Source: Turicibacter sp. UBA7094 (GTDB lineage: Bacteria; Bacillota_I; Bacilli_A; MOL361; Turicibacteraceae). From it: a stretch of DNA of 37,952 nt. The notes under the pieces were generated by a model. That model did not search any database. It was not told the DNA's origin and saw only the letters and a list, made by a program, of their open reading frames with translations. The translations under genes were made by a program, and so were the position numbers. Below, piece after piece: positions 1 to 7,318 of this stretch. Position 1 is the first letter of the stretch. Every line of letters begins with the position of its first letter. The stretch covers positions 1-37,952 of the forward strand of contig DKYS01000092.1 in assembly GCA_002493395.1 (NCBI GenBank). Direction: 5' to 3'.

Positions 1-348
1 AATTGCGAATTGTCATTTGGCTTCTCCATTGTCGGAGGAGATACGCGCTATCCGGACGAACTTGCGACTAGTATCAAGAATAAGTTGTTAACGATTCCAA
101 CGATGTCGATTGATGAAGTCGAGTTTACTCGAATTAAAAATAAAAAAGTCGGTCGATTTTTATCAGCCCTAAATTCAGTCGAATTTATTGCGAACCAATT
201 TACTCAGTATGCGTTTAATGGTGTCCAATTATTTTCTATTTTAGATATTTTGGAAGAGTTAACGTTACAAGACTTACAAACGATTGCGAATGAATATTTT
301 GTAGAAGATCGCATGAGTGTTTTCAAATTATTACCTAAAAAAGCATAA
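1..348 (+). CDS. M16 (insulinase-type) peptidase-like protein, C-terminal fragment
   Basis: The reading frame is open from the first base of the window, so this is only the last 115 residues of a longer gene. The segment SFGFSIVGGDTRYPD and the end (ALNSVEFIANQF, then an EELTLQDLQTIANEYF helix and a final SVFKLLP strand) look like the C-terminal non-catalytic domain of M16 zinc peptidases of the YmfH/YmfF kind in Bacillota. The zinc-binding HXXEH motif would lie upstream, outside the window, so activity cannot be judged. A clear intrinsic terminator follows the stop. The family call rests on overall pattern, not on a catalytic motif. In Bacillus the ymfF/ymfH pair are uncharacterised processing-protease homologues. 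Confidence 0.7.
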   Translation, partial: NCELSFGFSIVGGDTRYPDELATSIKNKLLTIPTMSIDEVEFTRIKNKKVGRFLSALNSVEFIANQFTQYAFNGVQLFSILDILEELTLQDLQTIANEYFVEDRMSVFKLLPKKA

Positions 349-374
349 AAAGCTCTCAAACGAGAGCTTTTTAT
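346..374 (+). terminator. Intrinsic terminator after the M16 peptidase gene
   Basis: A stem AGCTCTC / GAGAGCT with a 4-base loop lies between A-rich and T-rich flanks. The flanks make it usable in both directions. Confidence 0.85.
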
Positions 375-383
375 TGTGGGTAT

Positions 384-590
384 AAAAAAAGGGGAGAATT
401 AGTGGGGGGCACTAATTCTCCCAGAGGGGAATAGTATAAGGTTTTATGGGATTTTAACAGAAAAAAAAGTTTGCTAAAATCTAACCCAATACATTTGTTT
501 GATGAGGGGATGTAAAAATTAAAAAATGGAATGAAAAACAATAATGAAAGGAATGTATTACATGAACGGGGGGGGATGTTCATGAATACA
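384..590 (-). ncRNA. Candidate C-rich small regulatory RNA (novel)
   Basis: On the minus strand an extended -10 promoter (TGATATAAT, 605-597) predicts a start near 590. The RNA would open with a hairpin (arms 591-578 and 567-553, one bulge) whose loop carries eight C residues. It would then run through AT-rich, mostly unpaired sequence with UCCCC motifs (minus strand of 506-509 and 426-429). It would end in a perfect 13-bp hairpin (422-410 with 404-392) whose loop is CCCCC, followed by C and seven T. No convincing ORF is present. C-rich loops and UCCC motifs are the mark of Gram-positive trans-acting sRNAs (RsaE/RoxS type) that pair with Shine-Dalgarno sequences. I infer the same mode here. 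The sequence is not one I recognise as a named family. Confidence 0.55.
385..422 (-). terminator. Intrinsic terminator of the candidate minus-strand sRNA
   Basis: There is a perfect 13-bp inverted repeat (GGGAGAATTAGTG on the plus strand at 392-404, its complement at 410-422). On the minus strand it is followed by a seven-T run. On the plus strand no T tract follows, which gives the direction. Confidence 0.75.
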
Positions 591-596
591 TTTGTT

Positions 597-605
597 ATTA
601 TATCA
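597..605 (-). promoter_or_regulatory. Extended -10 promoter for the candidate sRNA
   Basis: The minus strand reads TGATATAAT, a full TGN extended -10. The -35 region (about 620-625, CATATT) is poor, as is common for extended -10 promoters. The predicted start is near 590. Confidence 0.5.
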
Positions 606-791
606 AAATTCGACAAAATAATATGTCCTTTTTGTGTCCTCGAGGTGGAATTTGATAGAATACGTTTTCAATAAAGGTTGATAGACTTAGAGTTTAAGGA
701 CGTTATTTAAAAAAAATTTTAACTTTTAAAAAGGAAATTCTCCTTTTTTTTCGTATAGTTAGGTGAAGACAAAAATTAAAGGAGAATATTG
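606..791. other. Non-coding interval before ssb
   Basis: No ORF with a ribosome binding site is visible. A weak A/T-rich hairpin (AAAAAGGA 728-735 with TCCTTTTT 741-748) followed by more T looks like a leaky terminator or leader hairpin just ahead of ssb. The gene's own site AAAGGAGA lies at 778-785. Confidence 0.35.
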
Positions 792-1190
792 ATGCTAAAT
801 AATGTTGTTTTAGTTGGACGTGTTGTTCGTCAACCGGAATTAATGGAAACTCAAGAAGGAAAGCGAGTAACAACCATTACGTTGGCCGTTAATCGTTCGT
901 TTAAAAATTCGATAACAGGTGAGTATGAAACTGATTTTATTAAAGTAACCTTATGGGAAGGGCTCGCATACAACGTTGTAGAATATTGCGGAAAAGGAGA
1001 TATTATAGGAATTAAAGGACGACTTGTTCATAAAGCGTATGAAATTCCTAATTATAAATCATTACGTGTTGTGGAGGTAGTTGCCGAGAAAGTTTCGTTT
1101 ATTCAAACGAAAACATCGGAAGCAAAGCAATCACTCGAACCATTAGAAGCGAAGGAAGTAGTAGAAGTATCAGAAGCGGCATCTGTATAA
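792..1190 (+). CDS. ssb: Single-stranded DNA-binding protein, short-tailed (SsbB-like)
   Basis: A protein of 132 residues that binds ssDNA during replication, repair or transformation. Residues 1 to about 103 form the SSB OB-fold: it opens MLNNVVLVGRVVRQPEL, contains FIKVTLWEGLA, then GIKGRLVHKAYE. The remaining 30 residues are Glu/Ala-rich and end SEAASV. They lack the acidic DDDIPF-type tip that recruits partner proteins, so this is not the usual main SSB and resembles the shorter Bacillus SsbB (competence) type. ATG 792 is chosen over the in-frame TTG at 789 because AAAGGAGA sits 6 bases upstream. It is monocistronic between two terminators. It is not in the usual rpsF-ssb-rpsR context. 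Confidence 0.88.
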   Translation: MLNNVVLVGRVVRQPELMETQEGKRVTTITLAVNRSFKNSITGEYETDFIKVTLWEGLAYNVVEYCGKGDIIGIKGRLVHKAYEIPNYKSLRVVEVVAEKVSFIQTKTSEAKQSLEPLEAKEVVEVSEAASV

Positions 1191-1193
1191 CTA

Positions 1194-1226
1194 AAAAAGT
1201 CGTCCGTTTAACGGGCGATTTTTTTT
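1194..1226 (+). terminator. Intrinsic terminator after ssb
   Basis: Stem TCGTCCG (1200-1206) with CGGGCGA (1212-1218), one G-U pair, followed by eight T. Confidence 0.85.
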
Positions 1227-1477
1227 AGGGCTAAATGGTCAGTTTAAGGCAAAAATCGACCGCTACTGAGGGTTTTGTGTTCATCCTGTTACGAGAGGTA
1301 AATGAATCATTCTTTAACGTGTTTAGCGCGATGATCCCTCTTTTTTACTAGTTCTAGGAGTTATAATCTATCGGATTTAATTATATAATTTAGGAGTTGA
1401 AAAATAAAACAACTTGAACTCTCCCGAGTTATCTGTCAAAATAAGAGGATAAGAGTTTAAAAAAGCGTGGTGGTAAG

Positions 1478-2287
1478 GTGATTGTTACAACAGCATTTGA
1501 TGAGACGGAAGAATTAGTTCAAAGGGCCGAGCAATTAGCAAGTTCTTTGGCGATTCCATATGTGGCAAGAAGAAAAAAAACTGTGAAGTCATTACTCGAT
1601 TCCTTGGATTCTCAACTATTTGTGGTAAATAATCAAAGAGGTCTAAGTTACTATGAAAAGGGGCAAGATGAAGTTTTTTTTCATCCCAATATGGCGATGC
1701 ATCGTATCAAACAGCTTGAACGGGGGCAATCAGATAGTTTAGTCACTGCCTGTAAACTTGAAGCAGGCATGAGTTTTTTAGATTGTACGCTTGGATTAGC
1801 AAGTGATACACTCGTTGCCAACTATCAGGTAGGTTCTAGCGGAAAGGTAGTTTCTTTAGAAAAGAGTTTTCCCCTATTTGTTCTTGTTAGGGAAGGGCTT
1901 GCTCACTATGCGATGCATGAAAAGACGGAGTGGCAGGCGTTGATTGACCAAGTTTCTTTAGTTCATGCCGATAATCTCGACTATTTGCGAACATGCGAAG
2001 ATAACGCCTTTGATGTTGTTTATTTTGATTTTATGTTTCATCATACCGTAGAAAGTTCCCAAGGAATAAAAATAATTAAGCCGATCGTTTCATATGATGT
2101 GATGACACCAGAACACGTTAAGGAGGCGATGCGAGTGGCTAAGCAACGTGTGGTGGTTAAATCGAGCTATAAAAATCCAATGATTGAACCATTAGGATTT
2201 ACGATTTTACGTCAAAACCAAAAGCGCCACTTTTTTTATGGGGTTATCGAAATGGAGGGGGCTTTTAGGAAGGGAGATGGCGTATGA
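1478..2287 (+). CDS. Class I SAM-dependent methyltransferase (YpiP/RsmJ-like)
   Basis: A 269-residue protein with a Rossmann methyltransferase core. The SAM-binding motif I is FLDCTLGLASD (about residues 100-110). The acidic end of strand 2 is VVSLEKS (124-130). The motif IV position is DVVYFDFMF (179-187). The layout matches the family of B. subtilis YpiP, related to the 16S rRNA methyltransferase RsmJ, where motif IV usually reads DPMF. Here the proline is Phe, so the target is uncertain. The GTG start at 1478 follows GGTGG-type purines. The stop overlaps the DHFR start by four bases (ATGA), so the two are translationally coupled. An rRNA or other nucleic acid substrate is inferred from the family only. 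Confidence 0.75.
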   Translation: MIVTTAFDETEELVQRAEQLASSLAIPYVARRKKTVKSLLDSLDSQLFVVNNQRGLSYYEKGQDEVFFHPNMAMHRIKQLERGQSDSLVTACKLEAGMSFLDCTLGLASDTLVANYQVGSSGKVVSLEKSFPLFVLVREGLAHYAMHEKTEWQALIDQVSLVHADNLDYLRTCEDNAFDVVYFDFMFHHTVESSQGIKIIKPIVSYDVMTPEHVKEAMRVAKQRVVVKSSYKNPMIEPLGFTILRQNQKRHFFYGVIEMEGAFRKGDGV

Positions 2288-2760
2288 TTTCATTAATTGT
2301 TGCATTGGATCGGAATCATTTAATAGGTTCAAAGAACCGACTTCCATGGTTTTATAAAGAGGATCTTGAATACTTTAAGCAAACGACAATGGGGCATGAT
2401 TTACTCATGGGACGCTTAACCTTTGAATCTATTTTGTCCTATAAAGGATTACCCCTGCCTAATCGTCATCATTATGTGTTGACTAAAACAAAAAACTATC
2501 CATTTAAGGAAGTCACGTCGCTTTTAGACGGTCAGGCGTTCGTTAGGCAGTACCCGAAAGATGAGGAGTTATTTATTATCGGTGGACGATCGGTGTATGA
2601 GCAATTTCTTCCCGATGTCGATCGTCTGTATATTACCCATATTGATCGAGAATTTGAGGGAGATTGTTATTTTCCACCACTTGATTTTTCAGAGTGGTTA
2701 AAGGTTAAGGAAACCGTGAGTGATGACTTACGATTTACTATTTATGAGAGGATGAAGTGA
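2284..2760 (+). CDS. folA: Dihydrofolate reductase
   Basis: A 158-residue cytoplasmic enzyme that reduces dihydrofolate to tetrahydrofolate with NADPH. The family landmarks are in order: ALDRNHLIGSKNRLPW near the N terminus, the substrate-binding Asp in KEDLEYFK, MGRLTFESI for cofactor contact, and FIIGGRSVYEQFL before the last strands. Length is normal. The usual GRKT/GRNT reads GRLT, a mild deviation. The ATG overlaps the upstream methyltransferase stop, and the stop is followed at once by plsC, making a three-gene transcription unit. No thymidylate synthase gene adjoins it. Drug sensitivity cannot be inferred from sequence alone. Confidence 0.93.
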   Translation: MISLIVALDRNHLIGSKNRLPWFYKEDLEYFKQTTMGHDLLMGRLTFESILSYKGLPLPNRHHYVLTKTKNYPFKEVTSLLDGQAFVRQYPKDEELFIIGGRSVYEQFLPDVDRLYITHIDREFEGDCYFPPLDFSEWLKVKETVSDDLRFTIYERMK

Positions 2761-3491
2761 TAATGTTAACCATTTTATGGATTTTGATTGGCGTCTTCCT
2801 AACGCTAGTGGCGCTAGTAGTTATTGTTGTTTTATGCGTTAACGCACGTGTACAGCAATTAAAGGGGGAGCAGTACTCAAATAAGAAACGATTTGAGTTT
2901 ATTAGTTGGGTCGTTTCATGGGCAATTCCCCTTATCTTTCACGTTCGGGTGGAGGCAAAAGGACTTGAAAAGTTAGATTTAGTTGAACATGGGGTTATCT
3001 TTGCCAATCATCAAAGTAATTTAGATATTGTCGCTATGTTAAAGGCGATTAAAAAACCTCATGGCTACGTGGCTAAGAAAGAGTTGGATAATATTTTCTT
3101 ATTAAGTGATTCCATGCGTTTAATTCAATGTCAGTTTATGGATCGTAACGATGTGAGACAGTCCGTCAAGGTGATTTCAGCGGCAGCTAAGAGCGTGAAG
3201 GAAGGACATTTAATGGTGATTTTTCCAGAGGGAACGCGAATGGTTCGAGCAGAGGTAGGAAGTTTTAAAGCGGGAAGTTTTAAGCTAGCCCAAAAGGCTA
3301 AGGCATCAATTATTCCCGTGACGATTTATAATAGTTATGAAGTAGCGAAGCGGTGGCCACGTCGAACGGTGATCCGTTTAGAAGTACATGATCCGATTCC
3401 TTATGAGGATTATGCTGACTTGCCAACAAACGAGGTGTGTGAACAAGTTGAAACACTGATTAAAGCACCGCTAAATTTAGAAAAAGAGTAA
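2757..3491 (+). CDS. plsC: 1-acyl-sn-glycerol-3-phosphate acyltransferase
   Basis: A 244-residue membrane-associated enzyme that acylates lysophosphatidate to phosphatidate in phospholipid synthesis. A hydrophobic helix (about residues 4-28) anchors the protein. The catalytic HX4D motif is in NHQSNLD (84-90), and the substrate-binding FPEGTR is at 156-161. GTG 2757 overlaps the DHFR stop and has AGAGG five bases upstream. ATG 2763 is an alternative, two codons in. A hairpin terminator follows, closing the methyltransferase-folA-plsC unit. GpsA, which makes the precursor sn-glycerol-3-phosphate, is encoded at 24762 in the same window but in a different unit. Confidence 0.92.
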   Translation: MIMLTILWILIGVFLTLVALVVIVVLCVNARVQQLKGEQYSNKKRFEFISWVVSWAIPLIFHVRVEAKGLEKLDLVEHGVIFANHQSNLDIVAMLKAIKKPHGYVAKKELDNIFLLSDSMRLIQCQFMDRNDVRQSVKVISAAAKSVKEGHLMVIFPEGTRMVRAEVGSFKAGSFKLAQKAKASIIPVTIYNSYEVAKRWPRRTVIRLEVHDPIPYEDYADLPTNEVCEQVETLIKAPLNLEKE

Positions 3492-3504
3492 TGAAAATAC
3501 GATT

Positions 3505-3538
3505 AAAAGGGAGGTATGCGTAGCGTACCTCCTTTTTA
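3505..3538 (+). terminator. Intrinsic terminator after plsC
   Basis: Stem GGAGGTATGC / GCGTACCTCC with a GTA loop and one wobble pair, followed by five T. Confidence 0.85.
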
Positions 3539-3653
3539 GTTTGCCTCGAATGTGAGGAAGAGAACATTTTTATTGGGGAAGGAAAGATTAGGTATAGAAA
3601 TTATCTTTTTCCTCATACTAGTCTTATCTTTGATATGGGAAGGGTGTGGATAA

Positions 3654-3878
3654 ATGGAAGTACAACGTGAGAAGGAATCGGTAGAATCGGTTGTTAAAAT
3701 AGAGGAATGGCTATTTTTAATTTTAATTGCCATGCTTCCTATTATTAATTTCCTCGTTTTTGGTTATTTTTGTTTTAATCGACGCCTAAATGCGAATAAA
3801 CGAAATTTTTCAATTGCCGTTTTAATTTATTTAATCATTATTACGGTGCTTGCAAGTTTAACTGGGATGTTAGTTTAA
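3654..3878 (+). CDS. Small two-helix membrane protein, unknown function
   Basis: A 74-residue protein that I do not recognise. The N terminus is charged (MEVQREKESVESVVKIEE). Two hydrophobic segments follow at about residues 19-40 and 53-74, separated by a short basic loop (NRRLNANKR). The positive loop suggests a hairpin with both ends outside and the loop in the cytoplasm. The purine stretch GGGAAGGG (3637-3644) lies upstream at a loose spacing. The stop is 13 bases from the start of the next small gene, which has a strong site, so the two are probably co-transcribed. Coding status is supported by composition and by gene packing, not by homology. Confidence 0.6.
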   Translation: MEVQREKESVESVVKIEEWLFLILIAMLPIINFLVFGYFCFNRRLNANKRNFSIAVLIYLIIITVLASLTGMLV

Positions 3879-3891
3879 AAGGAGGATTCTT

Positions 3892-4074
3892 ATGAAACAA
3901 AAGAAAAGACGGTCCCTTAACTATCCAGATGCCTTTTCACAGGCGTGGGAACACGAGATGAATCGTTATCTGTTTGGTTCAGTTATTTCGCCACTTGATT
4001 TGTCAGCTGAGTTTGGAAATGAATTCCATTGGTTTAAGAAGTCGAAAAAATCGGTGAAAAAGGAAAAGCTGTAA
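3892..4074 (+). CDS. Small basic protein, unknown function
   Basis: A 60-residue protein with no family that I can name. It begins MKQKKRRSLNYPDAFSQAW, has an aromatic middle (HEMNRYLFGSVISPLDLSAEF) and ends in a Lys-rich tail (KKSKKSVKKEKL). It has no membrane segment. AAGGAGGA sits directly upstream at good spacing, which makes it a credible gene despite its length. It follows a small membrane protein gene by 13 bases. Its stop codon lies inside the left arm of its terminator, so translation termination and transcription termination coincide. A role next to a membrane partner is possible but not shown. Confidence 0.65.
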   Translation: MKQKKRRSLNYPDAFSQAWEHEMNRYLFGSVISPLDLSAEFGNEFHWFKKSKKSVKKEKL

Positions 4075-4097
4075 AGAATTTTCTTTACAGCTTTTTT
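4064..4097. terminator. Bidirectional terminator between two converging small genes
   Basis: A 15-bp perfect stem (AAAAGCTGTAAAGAA and its complement at 4081-4095) is flanked by T on both strands. It contains the stop codon of the 3892-4074 gene and can serve the minus-strand gene at 4114. Confidence 0.85.
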
Positions 4098-4113
4098 GCT
4101 CCCATCGGGAGAT

Positions 4114-4395
4114 TTAATATAAATTGATGACATTAGTGATGTCAGTATGTGGTTGGCGATAGTGCGCTAAATATAAATCTCGAATGATGGTTTCACGATA
4201 AACAATTCGTACATGGGTTCCCTGATATTTAATCGTACGTCGTTCAAGATAATCAAGGATACGTGATTCCAACTTTTGACTTGAAATTTGAGTAAAGATA
4301 ATTTTCATGGTCTCTAAGTCAATCTGTTGATCGTACAGAAAAAGATAGAGAACTGTTTCTTTATTTTCGCATAAAATTTTGTGTTGTCGAAACAT
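4114..4395 (-). CDS. Conserved-looking hypothetical protein, 93 residues
   Basis: I do not recognise a family. The protein is soluble and mixed alpha/beta in appearance: MFRQHKILCENKETVLYLFLY, a middle with EXRILDYLERR, then VRIVYRETIIRDLYLAHYR and a short tail. It contains a single Cys and no metal-binding motif. The ATG at 4395 is preceded on the minus strand by GGGGTGA at a five-base spacing, a good ribosome binding site. It is divergent from the pyrimidine-nucleoside phosphorylase gene and converges on the small basic protein gene, with a shared terminator. Long enough and well enough initiated to be real; function unknown. Confidence 0.65.
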   Translation of the reverse strand: MFRQHKILCENKETVLYLFLYDQQIDLETMKIIFTQISSQKLESRILDYLERRTIKYQGTHVRIVYRETIIRDLYLAHYRQPHTDITNVINLY

Positions 4396-4493
4396 ATTTT
4401 CACCCCAATAATATCAAGTTATACTTCTATTTTTCCACGAGGCGTAAGAAGTATTCAGTAAAACGCTTTTTATTGAATATTTTAATGAAGATA

Positions 4494-4522
4494 TTTCATC
4501 CCCCCTTTGTTTAAGGTATAAT
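4494..4522 (+). promoter_or_regulatory. Candidate sigma-A promoter for pdp
   Basis: A perfect TATAAT at 4517-4522 lies 17 bases after a weak -35 (TTTCAT, 4494-4499). Confidence 0.45.
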
Positions 4523-4561
4523 TGAAAGTGTTTTTATACTAAATAGAAATGAGTGATTCAG

Positions 4562-5863
4562 ATGCGCATGGTAGACTTAATTGCTAAGAAAAGAGATCAT
4601 GTTGAGCTAACAAATGAAGAGATTGAATGGATGATTCAGTCTTATACAAATAAAACGATTCCAGATTATCAAATGTCTGCCTTTTTAATGGCAGTTGTTT
4701 TTAATGGAATGACACCGACTGAGCGTTTAGCCTTAACGCAGGCGATGGTTAGAAGTGGAGAAGTCGTAGATTTATCTGCTATTGAAGGCATTAAAGTAGA
4801 CAAACACTCAACAGGTGGAGTCGGAGATAAAACTTCCCTTATTTTAGGGCCTCTAGTTGCTTCAATGGGGGTCCCTGTTGCGAAAATGAGTGGTCGCGGA
4901 TTAGGGCATACCGGGGGAACGCTTGATAAGTTAGAATCTATCTCAGGCATGACAATTGAGCTTGATATGGAACGCTTTATGACGCAAGTCAATGACATTA
5001 AACTAGCGATTATTGGTCAAACGGGGAATCTAGCCCCTGCAGATAAATATTTATATGCCCTTCGTGATGTGACGGCAACAGTAGAATCCATCCCATTAAT
5101 TGCTTCTTCTATTATGAGTAAAAAGATTGCAGCGGGTGCTGATGCGATTGTTCTTGATGTAAAATTTGGAGCGGGAGCTTTTATGAAAACGCTCGAAGAT
5201 GCGAAGCAACTTGCTCAAGCGATGGTGGAAATCGGACGTGATGCAGGCCGTGAAACGGTCGCCTTTTTAACCGATATGAATCAACCGTTAGGATTCGCTA
5301 TCGGAAATGCCCTCGAAGTGAAAGAGGCCATCGAAACGTTACAAGGCCATGGTCCAAAAGATTTAGAAGAGCTTGTGTTACAGTTAGCGAGTCAAATGGT
5401 TGTTTTAGCTAAGAAAGCTCCAAGCGTTGAGTTAGCCTATACGCAACTTAAAGAGAAGTTACATAATGGAGAAGCACTGAATAAGTTTAAAGAATTTGTT
5501 CGTGCTCAAGGTGGAGATGTTGCCCAAATTGAAAATCCTGATCAATTACCTAAAGCGAAGTCAATTATTCCTGTTATTGCTAAAAAATCAGGGTACGTGG
5601 AACGAATTGATGCGTTAGCGATTGGACTTGCAGCGATGAAATTAGGTGCGGGACGTGCAACGAAAGAGGATACGATTGATATGGGAGTCGGTGTGGTTTT
5701 AAATAAAAAAGTGAGTGAGAGTGTGTGTGAAGGAGATGTTTTAGCTTATATTCATACCAATGGTTCTGATAATGAAGAAGCGATGATGTATATTCAGCAG
5801 GCGTATGATATTTCTAAAGATTCTGTGTGTCCACCTACTTTAATTTATGAGGTTATTGCGTAA
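4562..5863 (+). CDS. pdp: Pyrimidine-nucleoside phosphorylase
   Basis: A 433-residue enzyme that cleaves uridine, deoxyuridine and thymidine with phosphate to give base and (deoxy)ribose-1-phosphate. The nucleoside phosphorylase signature SGRGLGHTGGTLDKLE is at residues 110-125, and the phosphate/substrate segment KHSTGGVGDK is at 81-90. Full length. The start ATG 4562 is chosen because the family opens MRMVDII; in-frame GTG 4553 and ATG 4568 are alternatives, and no strong ribosome binding site settles it. It is followed by a strong terminator. In B. subtilis drm and pupG, other nucleoside phosphorolysis genes, sit just ahead of dacF, so a nucleoside gene at this spot keeps that neighbourhood. 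Confidence 0.95.
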   Translation: MRMVDLIAKKRDHVELTNEEIEWMIQSYTNKTIPDYQMSAFLMAVVFNGMTPTERLALTQAMVRSGEVVDLSAIEGIKVDKHSTGGVGDKTSLILGPLVASMGVPVAKMSGRGLGHTGGTLDKLESISGMTIELDMERFMTQVNDIKLAIIGQTGNLAPADKYLYALRDVTATVESIPLIASSIMSKKIAAGADAIVLDVKFGAGAFMKTLEDAKQLAQAMVEIGRDAGRETVAFLTDMNQPLGFAIGNALEVKEAIETLQGHGPKDLEELVLQLASQMVVLAKKAPSVELAYTQLKEKLHNGEALNKFKEFVRAQGGDVAQIENPDQLPKAKSIIPVIAKKSGYVERIDALAIGLAAMKLGAGRATKEDTIDMGVGVVLNKKVSESVCEGDVLAYIHTNGSDNEEAMMYIQQAYDISKDSVCPPTLIYEVIA

Positions 5864-5900
5864 GTTAATCTTATTTTAATGTGACAAAATAGGCGCCAAA

Positions 5901-5949
5901 AAGGTTAGCTGGCGAGGAACTGAAGTTCTTTGCCGGCTAACCTTTTTTT
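5901..5949 (+). terminator. Intrinsic terminator after pdp
   Basis: A long hairpin: GGTTAGCTGGC (5903-5913) with GCCGGCTAACC (5932-5942), inner pairing GAAC/GTTC, then seven T. Confidence 0.9.
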
Positions 5950-6074
5950 ATCAAATAGGTGGGTAAAAGTAGGGAATGTAACAAATTGTAACAAATAGGG
6001 TGCAGATAAGGTGGATTTCTTTGTTATCTGCTAAAAAGAAAAGGTGCCTCTGCGTAAAAAGGGCATGCCTTTTT
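5950..6074 (+). other. Structured leader or short RNA between pdp and dacF
   Basis: After the pdp terminator there is a perfect 8-bp stem (GCAGATAA 6002-6009 with TTATCTGC 6024-6031). A second hairpin follows, AAAAAGG (6056-6062) with CCTTTTT (6068-6074), which is terminator-like. No ORF is visible. It could be a short terminated RNA or an attenuating leader of dacF. Confidence 0.35.
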
Positions 6075-6148
6075 GTTAGCTAGACATATTTTAAATCAAG
6101 CATTCATAAATGTGTAGTAACGCCACAGGAAGAAAAAGAGGTGTAAAA

Positions 6149-7318
6149 ATGAAAATAAGAAAAGTGTTAATTAGTTTAGTTGCATGTTTTACGTTGAGTT
6201 GCTTTATTCATGTGACTGTGGCTCGGGCGGATGAGTTAGTGTCAGATGGTAAGGCGGCAGTATTAATTGAGGCTCAGACAGGGAATGTTCTGTATGAAAA
6301 AAATGCTCATGAACAATTTGCACCCGCAAGTATGACCAAAATGATGTCCATGTATTTAATTTTAGAGGCTATTAACAATGATTCATTGAAATGGGACGAG
6401 GTCATTCGGGTCAGTGAGCATGCAGCAAGCCTTGGGGGATCACAGGTGTTTTTAAAACCCGGTGAGGAAATGTCAGTAAAAGATTTATTTAAAAGCGTTG
6501 CCATTGCTTCGGCCAATGATGCCGTAACAGCCCTTGCTGAGCGTGTGGCTGGAACGGAAGAAAAATTTGTTGAGAAAATGAATGAGAAGGCAAAAGAGCT
6601 TGGAATGGAGAATACCGAGTTTAAAAATCCAACAGGGTTATCGACGGAGGGGCATTTAACAACGGCGTATGATATGTCAATTATCGGTCGTCACCTGGTA
6701 CAAGATTATCCGGAGATTACAGAGTTTTCAGGCCTTTATGAAGATTATATTCGTCAAGATACGGAATCTCCATTTTGGTTAGTGAATACGAATAAGCTAT
6801 TAAAGTATGTGGATGGTGTTGATGGATTAAAAACAGGCTACACAAAAGAAGCGGGTTATTGTTTAACCGCAACAGCTAATCGTGATGATATGCGAGTGAT
6901 TGCTGTTGTTATGGGGGCAAGTAAGTCAGATATTCGTAATCAAGAAGTGGCGCGTTTAATTGAATATGCTTATGAACAATATGAGTTAGTTCCAAAACTT
7001 GAAAATCAAAAATTGGTTTCAACGGGATATAATTTATTAGCGAAAAACCGTCAATTTGATATTGTAACATCCGAACCCGTTACCCTCCTTAAAAAGAAAA
7101 CAGATTCTGAACAGGAAACAAGCTACGAAATTAGTTTAAATGACAATATGGAATTACCGATCCAACCTGGGGATCAAGTTGGAACGTTAACTTATTATTA
7201 TAACGGTGAAGTTTATAAAGAGGTGCCTTTAACGGTTAAGGAACCTGTTGAGAAAAATAACTTTATTGGTTTATTAGGTTATATTGTGTCACAAATGTTA
7301 TTTGGGGAGAATGCATAA
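6149..7318 (+). CDS. dacF: D-alanyl-D-alanine carboxypeptidase, sporulation type (DacF)
   Basis: A 389-residue penicillin-binding protein that trims the terminal D-Ala of peptidoglycan stem peptides outside the membrane. It has a signal peptide (residues 1 to about 27, ending VARA). The peptidase S11 motifs are SMTK (61-64, catalytic Ser61), SAN (121-123) and KTG (228-230). A C-terminal beta domain follows, and a final amphipathic helix (FIGLLGYIVSQMLF) lies flat on the membrane. ATG 6149 is chosen over 6110 because AAAGAGGTG precedes it and the signal peptide then starts normally. It lies directly before spoIIAA as in Bacillus, where DacF is a forespore enzyme affecting cortex cross-linking. 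A terminator overlaps its stop. Confidence 0.93.
   Translation: MKIRKVLISLVACFTLSCFIHVTVARADELVSDGKAAVLIEAQTGNVLYEKNAHEQFAPASMTKMMSMYLILEAINNDSLKWDEVIRVSEHAASLGGSQVFLKPGEEMSVKDLFKSVAIASANDAVTALAERVAGTEEKFVEKMNEKAKELGMENTEFKNPTGLSTEGHLTTAYDMSIIGRHLVQDYPEITEFSGLYEDYIRQDTESPFWLVNTNKLLKYVDGVDGLKTGYTKEAGYCLTATANRDDMRVIAVVMGASKSDIRNQEVARLIEYAYEQYELVPKLENQKLVSTGYNLLAKNRQFDIVTSEPVTLLKKKTDSEQETSYEISLNDNMELPIQPGDQVGTLTYYYNGEVYKEVPLTVKEPVEKNNFIGLLGYIVSQMLFGENA

Noticed and set aside
391..575. G runs on the plus strand as a G-quadruplex
   Set aside because: The runs are spread over nearly 200 bases and the two main ones sit in hairpin loops. The C-rich minus-strand RNA explains them better.
371..616. 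Minus-strand ORF of 81 codons
   Set aside because: It has no ribosome binding site, a Phe/Pro/Ser composition forced by A/T and C runs, and it coincides with the hairpins of the sRNA candidate and both terminators.
1229..1477. T-box or riboswitch before the methyltransferase gene
   Set aside because: A hairpin with a T run (near 1287-1347) and AACTC/GAGTT (1417-1430) exist, but no T-box AGGGTGG-type bulge or known aptamer core could be found.
4669..4998. Long antisense ORF in pdp
   Set aside because: It lies within a well-matched phosphorylase gene, has Ser/Pro-rich shadow composition and no ribosome binding site. The same applies to antisense ORFs in rpsA, sigF, spoIVA, addA and others.
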